From contig JBBTCO010000041.1 of assembly GCA_038043185.1 (NCBI GenBank), forward strand, positions 1 through 60,227: a stretch of DNA of 60,227 nt, written 5' to 3'. This document shows, one piece after another, positions 43,881-53,478 of the stretch. Under the pieces are notes generated by a model that was given only the letters and a program-made list of their open reading frames with translations, searched no databases and was not told the origin of the DNA. Origin of the DNA: UBA5009 sp038043185 (GTDB taxonomy: Bacteria > Bdellovibrionota > Bdellovibrionia > Bdellovibrionales > Bdellovibrionaceae). The first letter of the stretch is position 1. Every line of letters begins with the position of its first letter. A program made the position numbers and the translations under genes.

Positions 43881-45440
43881 ATGTTGCGAATTCTAGTTGT
43901 TGATGATGATCAGGGTTTACGTTTTTCATTGAAAAACTCCTTGTTAGGTACCGGTCGCTTCGAAGTTGAAGAAGCTTTTGACGGCATCAATGCTATTGAA
44001 AAAATTCGTGCGCATACAGATAAAAAATTCGACATTGCTATCCTTGATGTTGATATGCCCCGATTGAATGGCTTAGAAACTTTAAAAAAAATAAAAGAAC
44101 AAGATCCAGGCATGATCGTCCTGATGGTGACAGCTCACGCCGCTTTAACTGATGCTGTTCAGGCAGTAAAAGATGGAGCTTATAATTATCTTTCTAAGCC
44201 TGTGTTGGGCGATGAACTTATAGCCTTAGTTGATAAAGCAGTTTCAGCTCACACTTTAATTTCAAATATTGCTGCCAGTGCTCCGGTTTTGGTTGAAGCT
44301 GGGAAAAAAATCATTGGCAACACTTCACAAATGCAAAAAGTGTTCAATATCATTCATCGCTTAGCCAAAGTTGAAACTCCGGTTTTGATTCGAGGAGCTT
44401 CAGGTACTGGTAAAGAATTAGTCGCTAAAGCGATCCATTTCAATTCAAGCCGAAAAGATGGAAAATTTGTTGCCATCAATTGTTCTGCGATCCCCGAAAA
44501 TTTATTTGAATCTGAGCTCTTTGGTCATGAAAAAGGTTCTTTCACCGGAGCTGATCAACGCAAAATCGGAAAATTTCAATATGCTGAAGGTGGAACTTTA
44601 TTTTTAGATGAAATTGGCGATATGCCCTCACTCATGCAAGTAAAAATCTTACGCGTCCTTCAGGAAAAGCTTTTTACACCTGTTGGTTCGAATCGAGAAA
44701 TTCAATCTAACGTGCGAATTATTGCTGCAACGAACAGACCTCTTGAGGAAATGATTAAAGTGGGAACATTTCGCGAAGATCTTTTTTATCGCTTGAATGT
44801 TGTGCCTATACTTTTGCCTGCTTTGGATGATCGAAAAGATGATATCGAACGCCTGGTAAATATTTTTGTTAAAAAATTTAACGAGTCCCACAAAAAAAGA
44901 ATCACTGGAGTTTCGGCTGATGCTTTAAATGTTTTAAAAAAATACAAGTGGCCGGGAAATATTCGCGAACTTGAGAATGTTATTGAACATGCTTTCGTTT
45001 TAGAAAATACCAATGCGATCTCTTTAAGATCATTACCTGAAAATGTATTAGCTGCAGTTGGGGTTAACCTTATCGAGCTTGAAAGTATTGCTGAAACACT
45101 CGCTCAGGCTAAAAATAATTTGCACGGTGCGATTGCTGCTCATTCCGGCTTAGATTCTGCGGATGATGATCTGGATTCAGACATCGATCCGGCCTTGGGT
45201 GAGGATTCTGGAGGCGAAGAGAGCCTTGGTTCTGCATCTGGTCCTGGGCCTGCAAATGCTACCTTAGATTTTAATGCGCAAAAAGAAGCCTTTGAAAAAG
45301 AATTTATTATTAAGGCTTTAAAAACCTTCAAAGGTCGAATCAATCAAACAGCTTTGCATGCCAATATCCCTAAAAAAACTTTGTTAAGGAAAATTGAGAA
45401 GTACGGCATTGTAGCGAAAGATTTTTCGCACCAAAATTAG
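43881..45440 (+). CDS. NtrC-type sigma-54 response regulator
   Basis: The 519-residue activator has a receiver domain (D56 in LDVDMP, Lys in LSKPV), an AAA+ domain with Walker A GASGTGKE and the sigma-54 contact loop GSFTGA (variant of GAFTGA). AATNRPLEEM and REDLFYRLNVVP follow. A Fis-type HTH ends the protein (INQTALHANIPKKTLLRKI). A long acidic linker of about 75 residues sits between the AAA+ and HTH parts. It is probably phosphorylated by the CHASE2 kinase just upstream. Its targets are unknown. The sigma-54 promoter of fliL is a possible target, but nothing in the sequence links them. Confidence 0.93.
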   Translation: MLRILVVDDDQGLRFSLKNSLLGTGRFEVEEAFDGINAIEKIRAHTDKKFDIAILDVDMPRLNGLETLKKIKEQDPGMIVLMVTAHAALTDAVQAVKDGAYNYLSKPVLGDELIALVDKAVSAHTLISNIAASAPVLVEAGKKIIGNTSQMQKVFNIIHRLAKVETPVLIRGASGTGKELVAKAIHFNSSRKDGKFVAINCSAIPENLFESELFGHEKGSFTGADQRKIGKFQYAEGGTLFLDEIGDMPSLMQVKILRVLQEKLFTPVGSNREIQSNVRIIAATNRPLEEMIKVGTFREDLFYRLNVVPILLPALDDRKDDIERLVNIFVKKFNESHKKRITGVSADALNVLKKYKWPGNIRELENVIEHAFVLENTNAISLRSLPENVLAAVGVNLIELESIAETLAQAKNNLHGAIAAHSGLDSADDDLDSDIDPALGEDSGGEESLGSASGPGPANATLDFNAQKEAFEKEFIIKALKTFKGRINQTALHANIPKKTLLRKIEKYGIVAKDFSHQN

Positions 45441-45478
45441 GTTTATTAAAGCTACTTCAGTCATTTAAGGAAAAAATT

Positions 45479-45817
45479 ATGAAATGGTTTGTTTCACTAT
45501 TGCTATTTCTTGTGTCTACAAATTCATTGGCTAGTAAATCCTATTGCAATGTTGCTGAAATTATAGACGGTGTTCCAAGTTTAGATTCCGTTGTCGCTGA
45601 ATACATAAAAGGCCAAGACCTCAATATTATAATGAAAAATGGAGCGGCTCGAGCCAATGCTCGATGGGATGTCGATGGACAATTTTATCAAATGTCCCTC
45701 ACCGTTGAAGATGTTCTTGTAAACAGCGTTATCGAATTGCCCGCAAAAAGTGGATTTTTAAATCTCCAATACAAAGGGAAGAATTACTCAGCACAATGTC
45801 GCTTTGAATTGAATTGA
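45479..45817 (+). CDS. Small secreted protein, hypothetical
   Basis: The 112-residue protein has a signal peptide (ending SLASK) and two Cys (SYCNVAEI, AQCRF) that may form a disulfide. The rest is a mixed strand pattern. An AAGGA SD lies upstream. I do not recognise the family. Convergent with the RAYT remnant, with one base between. Confidence 0.7.
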   Translation: MKWFVSLLLFLVSTNSLASKSYCNVAEIIDGVPSLDSVVAEYIKGQDLNIIMKNGAARANARWDVDGQFYQMSLTVEDVLVNSVIELPAKSGFLNLQYKGKNYSAQCRFELN

Positions 45818-45818
45818 T

Positions 45819-46214
45819 TTACGTCCATAACAATTCCCACTCTGTAGATGATAAGCCTTTAAGACGTGTTTTGCGATACGGTATGACGCCTAAAGCTTCT
45901 CGTTCATTGAGTTGAATGTAACTTCGTACGATTTTATACGCTTTCCATCCTTTTATGACTCTTGTAAAGGGTCGATACTTCCAAAGTTTTTGTTTTTTGG
46001 GGGCATCGGTCACCAATCCCTCCTGCTCAAATCGCTGAGCTATCTGCCCCGCAAACACGCGAAAAAAATTTTGCACCTGAGATCGCTTTGAAGCTCGAAT
46101 CAAAAAATATCGACGGTATGTACGAAAACCTCCACACAAAGACTCTTTATTAGCTTTAAAAACTAAATGAATTGGCTGTTTAGTAGTTAAAGGGCGAGGG
46201 CCGCAAAGAATTTA
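45819..46214 (-). pseudogene. Decayed RAYT (REP-associated tyrosine transposase)
   Basis: Reading the minus strand from the stop just above 46214 gives ILCGPRPLTTKQPIHLVF, then CGGFRTYRRYFLI, then RASKRSQVQNFFRVFAGQI, WKYRPFTRVIKGWKAYKIV and RSYIQLNEREALGVIPYRK. This is the RAYT/Y1-transposase pattern, including the C-terminal Tyr helix (SYIQLNE). In a full RAYT, about 30 residues with the HUH metal motif (a DHxHLL-like segment) lie between YRRYFLI and RASKRSQ. They are missing in frame here. There is no ATG start in this frame. The copy is therefore inactive. It may mark the source of nearby palindromic repeats. Confidence 0.75.
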
Positions 46215-46324
46215 AGTGAGATCGAAGCGGAATATGTCCGAAAGTGGCGCCTAGACGAAAAAGAATGGGTGCTATTTGTAAACAAGCCCACAAGGCTCTA
46301 TTGAGCTAAAGAGCTAAGCGATCT

Positions 46325-47194
46325 TCACAAGGCGTAGCTATCCATCTGAGCCCGTTGAATTTCAGAGCTGGGGAGTGCCACCCCTGAATCAGGATTGAGT
46401 TCTTGCATATCTCGTAAGAAAAAACCGGACTTTAGGATTTTAACGGAAAAAACAAGTTTAACTGGGCTTTTAATTATATTTTTCCCGGGAGCTTGGAAGC
46501 GAATCTTGTATCCATGCGCAGTGACGTTAATAAAAACGATCGATTTGCGATCAGCCGCTTGGATGGGATCAAAAAGTTTAAGCTCAATCATCTCGGAATC
46601 CAGGACATTTTCGGGGTGGGACATAGACAGATCTTTAAGATAAAGCCGCCGGTCATGGATTATTTTATCTCCTGTAAACTGAGGCTTTCTGGTCATGGTA
46701 AAATCACAATGAGGATAAATTTCACGTAATCTTTGATCGAGGAAAACTTTAAGGTTTTGCAGTGAAGGAACACTGATTTGCTGAGATCGAACACCCTCAA
46801 ATCGCGCCGACGAGAAGGGCGAAAATGAGTTTTGCCCTAAGTTGGGTGTTCGCCATTTTACCGCTTGAGCTCCATCTTTTTTTACCAATTCCATTCGCTG
46901 ATTATAGATTTTTGTGTTGGTTTCCCATTTCGTCTTTAAAGTTAAATAATTCATGCGGGGGCAAAATTCTTTTATAAAACGACTAAGCTCAGGGTCTTCT
47001 AATTGCTTTCGATGTTCGTCAGAAATGGCTGGGGCTCCTATCTTTAACTCAGGAGCCGTCTTTAAAATTTCTTTAACAATTTCTTTCCTAAGCTCTTTCG
47101 CCTCTTTTTCCTGATCAGCTTTGGCCAAGGTCGAAAAAACAAAAGAAATAAAAATCAAGTGAAAAAAAATAAGATTTAAAATTTTATCAGGCAT
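46325..47194 (-). CDS. Exported hypothetical protein
   Basis: The 289-residue protein has a signal peptide (ending TLAKA), an acidic-basic helical start, and a mixed domain with Cys at FCPRMNY and HCDFTM. It shows no motif I recognise. A weak hairpin after the stop may end the transcript, before the RAYT remnant. Confidence 0.65.
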   Translation of the reverse strand: MPDKILNLIFFHLIFISFVFSTLAKADQEKEAKELRKEIVKEILKTAPELKIGAPAISDEHRKQLEDPELSRFIKEFCPRMNYLTLKTKWETNTKIYNQRMELVKKDGAQAVKWRTPNLGQNSFSPFSSARFEGVRSQQISVPSLQNLKVFLDQRLREIYPHCDFTMTRKPQFTGDKIIHDRRLYLKDLSMSHPENVLDSEMIELKLFDPIQAADRKSIVFINVTAHGYKIRFQAPGKNIIKSPVKLVFSVKILKSGFFLRDMQELNPDSGVALPSSEIQRAQMDSYAL

Positions 47195-47322
47195 TATTTA
47201 GGATTTTGCTTAAGATCTTACCTGGTGTCATTTCCTTTATTAAATTGTTAGTGGAATTTCGCGTGTTAAGTCTTCTTTAGAGTTGACTGAAAAGAAGGTC
47301 TGCCATTAATTTCAACACCCTC

Positions 47323-47802
47323 ATGACAATGAATCCACTACCTCCACAGGCTTATACTAAAGACACTTTACTGAAAGCCTATTCTTGGTTACAAAACCAA
47401 CCAAATAATATTAAAGAAATAGCTAGTACCCCCGATATTTTGGTTAGTCTTTATCTTAAGACCACTCGGGATGGTGAAGGGGCTCTGTCACGACCAAGTA
47501 TCCAAAATTTCAAAAATGAACTGAAACAACTTGCTGGGATGATGGGTGATTTAGAAGCTCCAGTGGCGCCGGCAGCTCCGATGCCTACGGCACCTTCGGT
47601 AGCGCCAGTTCTTCCGCCGCTGGCAAGTGCAATGAATTATTCAAATGAAACGAGCAATACAAGCGCCTATCAAGTTCATTTGGATTCGAAGAGTTGGTTT
47701 ATGATTCAGGAAGTCAAAGAGAATTTAAATCTATCGAGTGACATGGAAGCCTTACGCGCTTTAATTAAAATTGGTTCCGCAAGAATTAAAAATAGCCTCT
47801 GA
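47323..47802 (+). CDS. Hypothetical protein with Pro/Ala-rich linker
   Basis: The 159-residue cytoplasmic protein has a helical N-terminal half (YTKDTLLKAYSWLQNQP, FKNELKQLAGMM), a Pro/Ala/Val linker, and a C-terminal part (LDSKSWFMIQEVKENLNLSSDMEALRALIKIG) that resembles a ribbon-helix-helix or similar short DNA-binding motif. It sits 44 bases before ileS and may share its transcript. The family is not recognised. Confidence 0.6.
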   Translation: MTMNPLPPQAYTKDTLLKAYSWLQNQPNNIKEIASTPDILVSLYLKTTRDGEGALSRPSIQNFKNELKQLAGMMGDLEAPVAPAAPMPTAPSVAPVLPPLASAMNYSNETSNTSAYQVHLDSKSWFMIQEVKENLNLSSDMEALRALIKIGSARIKNSL

Positions 47803-47846
47803 ATTAAACCCTGACTTCGTAAATCAAATCAGCTACATATCTATAA

Positions 47847-50651
47847 ATGGATTATAAAAATACCCTGCGATTACCTACGACCGAATTTCCTATGAAGGGA
47901 AATCTTGCGCAAAAAGAACCCGCGATCATTGCTAATTGGGATGAGAAGAAAATTTATCATCGTTTACTAGAAAAAAATAAAGGTAAAACCAAGTTCATTT
48001 TGCCGGATGGTCCTCCCTATGCCAATGGCTCTATCCATGTGGGGCATGCTTTAAATAAAACTCTGAAAGATATCATTATAAAATACAAAAACATGAAGGG
48101 CTTTTCGGCGCCATTTGTTCCTGGTTGGGATTGCCATGGTCTTCCCATCGAACACAAAGTGATGAAAGATTTGTCCGAGAAAAAAATTACTAAAACAGAT
48201 CAGGAAATATTAGGTCTTTGTCGAGCAGAAGCGGCGAAATGGATTGCCATTCAAGGCGAACAATTTCGTCGCTTAGGAATTATCGCCGATTGGAAAAATC
48301 CTTATCTAACAATGTCCGCTTCTTATGAAGCAGAAGAAGTTCGTGAGTTTGCCCGCGCCTTTAAAAAAGGTTTGATTTATCGCGGAGAAAAACCGGTTTA
48401 CTGGAATTGGACATTAAAAACGGCGCTGGCTGATGCCGAAGTGGAATATCATATGCACCGTTCCCCTTCGATCTATGTAAAATTTGATGTCGAAGATTTC
48501 GCGACAGCAAAAAAATTAGGTTTTAGTAACGGCAGTGCGGCCTTGGCTCCAAAAAAATTAAGCTTTGTTATTTGGACTACTACGCCATGGACACTTCCTG
48601 CGAATGTCGCTATTTGTTTGCACCCTGATTTTGATTATGGAGTTTATGATTCGGGAAATGATTACTTAATTATCGCCAAAGGTTTAAAAGAAGCTTTTGA
48701 AAAAGAAACTGGTTTGAATTTAAACCTTTTGCGCGAATACAAAGGTGCAGATCTTGAGGGACTTAAAGCAAAACATCTTTGGATCAATCGGGACTCAATG
48801 ATTGTTCTTGGTCTGCACGTCAGTCTGGATGCAGGTACGGGTTGCGTGCACACGGCACCGGGACATGGAGCTGACGATTACAAAGTCGGTCTTAAATATC
48901 AATTACCTGTGCTCTGTCCTGTGAACGAGGCCGGTGCCTTTACTGCCGAAGCTGGGGACTTGCCTAACGGCGAGAAACTTCAAGGTATGAATATCTTCAA
49001 AGCCAATCCAAAAATTGTTGAGTTCTTAAGATCTTCAGGACATTTATTAAAAGCCAGTGAGTTTGAACACAGTTATCCTCATTGCTGGAGATCTAAAACT
49101 CCTCTGATTTTTCGCACTACTCCCCAATGGTTTTTGGGAATGGATTTGGAAAAAACAGAAATTAGAAAAAAAATATTGAAAACGATGACTGACATTCGTT
49201 TTGTCCCTGAATGGGGACGCGCCCGTTTTCACGCCATGATGGAAAATCGTCCTGACTGGTGTTTGAGTCGGCAAAGAATTTGGGGCGTACCGATTCCAAT
49301 ATACTATTGCAAAGCAACCAGCGAACCCTTACTTGATCCCGAAGTCATGATGAAAATTGCTGACCTTATCGAAACCAAGGGTGGTCTTGAAGCCTATCAC
49401 CAAACGTCTCCTGATGAAGTGATCGGAAAATTTCAAAAATCCAAAGATATGGAAAAATTCCCAAACTTTGGTTCGCAAGGTTTTCGTCATGGCAAAGATA
49501 TTTTGGATGTGTGGTTTGACTCTGGCGTTTATCACGCCGCAGTCCAAAAGCGACATCCCGACATGAGTTTCCCTGCAGATATTTATCTTGAGGGAAGTGA
49601 TCAACATCGCGGATGGTTCAACACGAGTTACTTAACCTCGATGGCGACGAATGATAGCGCTCCTTTTAAGACTTTATTGACTCATGGTTTTGTTGTTGAT
49701 TCACAGGGAAGAAAACAAAGTAAATCTTTGGGTAATGTCATTGATCCCAATGATGTCGCTGCAAAAAGTGGCGCTGAAATTCTTCGTCTTTGGACCGCGT
49801 ATGAAGATTATGGCAAAGATGTTTCCTGCGGCCCTGAAGAGTTAACTCGAGTCACTGAAACCTATCGACGCATGCGCAACACCATGAGATTTTTGTTGGG
49901 TGCATTGAATGATTTTGATGTGAATAAAGATCGAGTCAAGATCAGTGACATGACCACTTTGGATCGCTGGGCATTGAATGAACTCAATGAGCTCATTGAA
50001 AAAGTGACCGAAGCTTATGATAATTATGATTTCTATAAAATATATCACGCCTTGAATACTTTTTTCACTGTCACCTTGTCTGCAACCTATTTGGATATTT
50101 TAAAGGATCGTCTTTACACTTGGAAATTTGATGGGAAACCGCGAAGAGGTTCGCAAACGGTATTGCATGAAATGACTGAGGCCTTGATTCGAATAATGGC
50201 TCCCATTTTGTCTTTTTTGAGTGAGGAAAGTTATCAATACATGAAACAGAAAGACGCCGATAGCGTTTTTCTTCTTGATTTTCCCACACTCAAATCCGAT
50301 TGGAAAAATCCAGAAGCAAAAAAACTTTTTATTGAGCTGTTGCGCGTGCGCACTGAAGTTCAAAAAAAACTTGAAGTACTTCGAGCTGAAAAAGTGATTG
50401 GCGCTTCATTAGAAGCCAAGGTCATTTTATCAGCGGACGGCGAAACCTTAAAATCTTTACAAGCTTTTTCTAAGGATCTTCGAGAATTTTTTATTGTTTC
50501 TGCAGTTGAAATAAAATCGGGAAACTTTTCAGTAGATGCTGAAAAGGCAGCTGGCGAAAAATGTGTGCGTTGCTGGGTTTATGCGACAACGATTAGCCAA
50601 GATCCCAAACATCCGGGCGTTTGCCCCAAATGCGTAGAGGCTTTGACATGA
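47847..50651 (+). CDS. ileS: Isoleucyl-tRNA synthetase
   Basis: This class I synthetase of 934 residues charges tRNA-Ile. It shows the HIGH-type motif PYANGSIHVGHALNK, the GWDCHGLPIEH segment and the CP1 editing domain (TTPWTLPANVAICLHP, GTGCVHTAPGHGADDY). The KMSKS-type motif is KQSKSLGN. The C-terminal zinc finger is CVRCWVYA ... CPKC. The zinc finger matches the bacterial (non-mupirocin-resistant) type. The stop overlaps lspA. Confidence 0.97.
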   Translation: MDYKNTLRLPTTEFPMKGNLAQKEPAIIANWDEKKIYHRLLEKNKGKTKFILPDGPPYANGSIHVGHALNKTLKDIIIKYKNMKGFSAPFVPGWDCHGLPIEHKVMKDLSEKKITKTDQEILGLCRAEAAKWIAIQGEQFRRLGIIADWKNPYLTMSASYEAEEVREFARAFKKGLIYRGEKPVYWNWTLKTALADAEVEYHMHRSPSIYVKFDVEDFATAKKLGFSNGSAALAPKKLSFVIWTTTPWTLPANVAICLHPDFDYGVYDSGNDYLIIAKGLKEAFEKETGLNLNLLREYKGADLEGLKAKHLWINRDSMIVLGLHVSLDAGTGCVHTAPGHGADDYKVGLKYQLPVLCPVNEAGAFTAEAGDLPNGEKLQGMNIFKANPKIVEFLRSSGHLLKASEFEHSYPHCWRSKTPLIFRTTPQWFLGMDLEKTEIRKKILKTMTDIRFVPEWGRARFHAMMENRPDWCLSRQRIWGVPIPIYYCKATSEPLLDPEVMMKIADLIETKGGLEAYHQTSPDEVIGKFQKSKDMEKFPNFGSQGFRHGKDILDVWFDSGVYHAAVQKRHPDMSFPADIYLEGSDQHRGWFNTSYLTSMATNDSAPFKTLLTHGFVVDSQGRKQSKSLGNVIDPNDVAAKSGAEILRLWTAYEDYGKDVSCGPEELTRVTETYRRMRNTMRFLLGALNDFDVNKDRVKISDMTTLDRWALNELNELIEKVTEAYDNYDFYKIYHALNTFFTVTLSATYLDILKDRLYTWKFDGKPRRGSQTVLHEMTEALIRIMAPILSFLSEESYQYMKQKDADSVFLLDFPTLKSDWKNPEAKKLFIELLRVRTEVQKKLEVLRAEKVIGASLEAKVILSADGETLKSLQAFSKDLREFFIVSAVEIKSGNFSVDAEKAAGEKCVRCWVYATTISQDPKHPGVCPKCVEALT

Positions 50652-51169
50652 ATAAAAAATATATTTATTTACTTATTATTTCTGGAATTTTGATAAGTCT
50701 TGATCAAATTACCAAACTGTATGTTCACACCCAGTTTCACTTGGGCGAATCCCTAGTTGTAATCAGAAATTTTTTCAATATCACCTATGTAAGAAATTTT
50801 GGTGCCGCTTTCGGTTTTCTTGCCAACAGTCATCCCGAATTTCGCGAGATTTTTTTCTTGCTAATGCCACCTGTTGCCATTGTTATTATTTTGCTTATTC
50901 TTCGAAGTGTTGACGAGAATGATCGCTGGCAAGTCACTGCTTTATCCTGTATTTTTGGTGGCGCCATTGGCAACTACATTGACCGATTACGCTTTCGTTA
51001 TGTTATCGATTTTTTGGATTTTCACCTTCAAGAAAAGTACTCTTGGCCGGCCTTTAACGTCGCTGACTCCGCCATCGTTTGTGGAGTTATTATCCTCGTT
51101 GGAATGATGTTTCTTGAGGGACGAAAAGCCAAAAATTCAAATCCTCAAATGATTCAAGTGAAAAAATAA
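50648..51169 (+). CDS. lspA: Signal peptidase II (lipoprotein signal peptidase)
   Basis: LspA removes the signal peptide from diacylated prolipoproteins in the inner membrane. The 173-residue protein has four membrane segments and the two catalytic Asp motifs GGAIGNYIDR (usual GGALGNLIDR) and FNVADSAI, with NFGAAFG earlier. The ATG at 50648 overlaps the ileS stop (ATGA); this ileS-lspA order is common. It overlaps the convergent regulator by 16 bases. Confidence 0.95.
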   Translation: MNKKYIYLLIISGILISLDQITKLYVHTQFHLGESLVVIRNFFNITYVRNFGAAFGFLANSHPEFREIFFLLMPPVAIVIILLILRSVDENDRWQVTALSCIFGGAIGNYIDRLRFRYVIDFLDFHLQEKYSWPAFNVADSAIVCGVIILVGMMFLEGRKAKNSNPQMIQVKK

Positions 51170-52584
51170 TGAAATGACGGCTGTGGTTCTTTTTTATTGC
51201 TCTCGACATAGAACAATGAAATCACTTCAGTCCGAAAATTTTTCTTAACATTAAAAATTGTTAAATCAGAGTTTTCGATAATCTGATGCAGGCCTCGGCC
51301 AGCCCCACCCTTCTCGTCGTTCAAAGTCCCGGCCTGACCTTCATAACAACTTTCCAGATAATTAATTATAATATCTTTCGTAAGTCCACCAAATGGGTCC
51401 ACTACGGCCAGAGCCAAATGCATTCCATCGCAGGCATATTTAAATTGCGATTGCAAATGCGTTTCCAATCTGACTTCCGTTCTTCGCGAATAATGATTAA
51501 ACAAGGACTTTCTGTTAGAGTCCATTGGGGCATCATAAATTGCATTCATCAGCAACTCTTCCGCTACTGTATTACAACGATCTAAAACCGTTTGACGAAC
51601 CCCCAGATGACGAAAGTAATTGACCATTTCAGATTTCAATTCTTCCCTTTCAATGGAAGATTTGACGGTTCTTGTTTGAACCTCAACTCCCCAAGAAAGA
51701 TATTTCTCAAGACCAAATATATCTTGGCTCAGAATTTTAGTCAGGGTTGTTAACATTGTTCGAATGGTTAAAGGTCGATCTTCGACATCCCGAGTGATAA
51801 TGGTATTTACAAATTCATTGCCTCGATAATGTTTCAAATTAGTTTTAATAAATTTTGAAGTCATCATGATCAGTTTTGCGGGGTTATTTGAATCAGAAAG
51901 TTCCTTTAAGAGACTGATCGATTGCTCGTCACAAATAACCGCATCATAGGGATTGGTTGCAACCAAGGTCTGGGCGGTAGCCAGATCAGAGGCCGTGTCC
52001 ATTTTTACGCCTGTGCTGCCGACGGCGACTTTAGCCATGACGAGCTGTTTGCGGTCGGAATCCACCAGCAATACTTTTTTATTTCCAGTCGTATCCAAGG
52101 CCATTTGCGCCTGATGCAGTTCCCGGTTTGCTATTTCAAAAAATCGCGCCTTTTCATTGGTTTTTGTCAGACGATCTGCAAGTACGATGGAATAAATGCG
52201 ATAAAGCAAAGATTGAAAATGATCCAGATCTTTGGGATTCACATGGGCAAAGTTTTCAGAATCTAAAACCCAACATTCAAGACTTGAAGCTGCACGAATA
52301 GTCGAAGTTGCCGGTTTGTTAAGGACCACACTCATTTCACCCATAACTTCACCAGCATTCTGTAAAATGGCAACCACTTCACCCGCTAGTAAAATTTCAG
52401 CGAAGCCTTTTCGTATAAAATAAAGTTTGGTGTTTTTTTCATTTTCTTTAAGAAGAAATTCATCCTTGCTAAAAATCTTTAACTCGGTCATCGTGCAAAT
52501 TTGCAACAAAAGATCTTCTCGAAATGATTTAAAAAAGCTGTAGTTTTTTATCTCTTTGGCTATCTCGGCCGGGTGCAGTTTCAT
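51154..52584 (-). CDS. cNMP-receiver-ATPase regulator
   Basis: The protein is 476 residues from ATG 52584 (MKLHPAEIAKEIKN); a longer frame to 52692 is open but has a poor beginning. Residues about 10-135 form a cyclic-nucleotide-binding domain (FFKSFREDLLLQICTMTELK, GEVMGEMSVVLNKPATSTIRA). A receiver-like domain follows (VLLVDSDRKQLVMAK, DAVICDEQSI; the usual phospho-Asp is D in ICDEQ). The last 180 residues are a HATPase_c/RsbW-like domain (EELLMNAIYDAPMD, LAVVDPFGGL, GGAGRGLHQII). It probably relays cAMP or cGMP and phosphorylation into kinase or anti-sigma activity. The partner is unknown. Confidence 0.8.
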   Translation of the reverse strand: MKLHPAEIAKEIKNYSFFKSFREDLLLQICTMTELKIFSKDEFLLKENEKNTKLYFIRKGFAEILLAGEVVAILQNAGEVMGEMSVVLNKPATSTIRAASSLECWVLDSENFAHVNPKDLDHFQSLLYRIYSIVLADRLTKTNEKARFFEIANRELHQAQMALDTTGNKKVLLVDSDRKQLVMAKVAVGSTGVKMDTASDLATAQTLVATNPYDAVICDEQSISLLKELSDSNNPAKLIMMTSKFIKTNLKHYRGNEFVNTIITRDVEDRPLTIRTMLTTLTKILSQDIFGLEKYLSWGVEVQTRTVKSSIEREELKSEMVNYFRHLGVRQTVLDRCNTVAEELLMNAIYDAPMDSNRKSLFNHYSRRTEVRLETHLQSQFKYACDGMHLALAVVDPFGGLTKDIIINYLESCYEGQAGTLNDEKGGAGRGLHQIIENSDLTIFNVKKNFRTEVISLFYVESNKKEPQPSFHYFFT

Positions 52585-52755
52585 AATATAAATTATGACA
52601 ACATCTGGATATGACGACAGAAATATTTTTGATTCTGCGACTAAAGTCTTGTAAGAATTTTTCGATTTAATTCGGTTTAAAAGTAAAAACACACTGCTAA
52701 AAAATAAAAATTGATTTATTCTTTCATGAAGATTACGGAAAAAAATGGAGTCTTA

Positions 52756-53478
52756 ATGTACCCTTGGGTAACAATTGGTCCAGTCATTCTACCAACTTTT
52801 TTTATTGTCAGTGCATTGATTGCCACATTGGCTTTCGTATGGACAATGTCTAGAGCCGAAGCTAATAAATTAGATTTACGTTTTGTTGCAGATCTGACCT
52901 TGATATTAATGCTATCCGGGTTTGTTGGAGCCAGATTATTTCATATTTTTTATGAAAATTTCGATTTTTACATATCTAATCCTTTAAATATCTTTTTTCT
53001 TTGGGAAGGTGGATTCGTTTTTTATGGAGGATTTATTGCCTCTGCAATTTGTGGAGTTTTATTCGCGCGCTATTCTGGACAAAGTCCGACAAATTATTTT
53101 GATTTGTACGCGCCAATTCTAAGCTTAAGTTATGCGCTTGGCCGAATCGGTTGCTTACTGGCTGGCTGCTGCTTTGGAAAAGCTTGTGACTTCCCATGGG
53201 CGATAAATGCACGACATCCAACCCAAATCTATTCCACATTATGGGAATTTGGCGTTTTATTTATTTTACTTGGACTCGAAAAGAAAAAAATTCGCAAACC
53301 TGGGCTTATTTTCGCTACATGGATGCTTTTGCATTCTATTGGAAGGTTTTTAGTCGAATTCCTACGCGATGATTTTCGCGGACCTGTCGCTGTTTTATCA
53401 ATTTCAAGCTGGATCAGTATCGGTTTGTTTTTTGGAGCTTGCGTGTGGCTTGTTCGGCTAAGGAAACAGTCTTTGTAA
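52756..53478 (+). CDS. lgt: Prolipoprotein diacylglyceryl transferase
   Basis: Lgt adds diacylglycerol to prolipoproteins before LspA acts. The 240-residue membrane protein has about seven membrane segments. It has the Lgt core FYGGFIASAICGVLFA, GRIGCLLAGCCFGK (where most Lgt have GRIGNFINGE) and RHPTQIYSTLWE (usual HPSQLYE). The variant Cys-rich loop occurs in a subgroup of Lgt proteins. Start 52756 is supported by GGAG 7 bases upstream. The 3' end overlaps the convergent gene by 65 bases. Confidence 0.88.
   Translation: MYPWVTIGPVILPTFFIVSALIATLAFVWTMSRAEANKLDLRFVADLTLILMLSGFVGARLFHIFYENFDFYISNPLNIFFLWEGGFVFYGGFIASAICGVLFARYSGQSPTNYFDLYAPILSLSYALGRIGCLLAGCCFGKACDFPWAINARHPTQIYSTLWEFGVLFILLGLEKKKIRKPGLIFATWMLLHSIGRFLVEFLRDDFRGPVAVLSISSWISIGLFFGACVWLVRLRKQSL

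Noticed and set aside
46270..46320. tRNA-like stretch on the minus strand with TAGCTCAATAGAGC resembling a D arm
   Set aside because: No acceptor stem, no T-psi-C arm with GTTCGA and no room for a cloverleaf.
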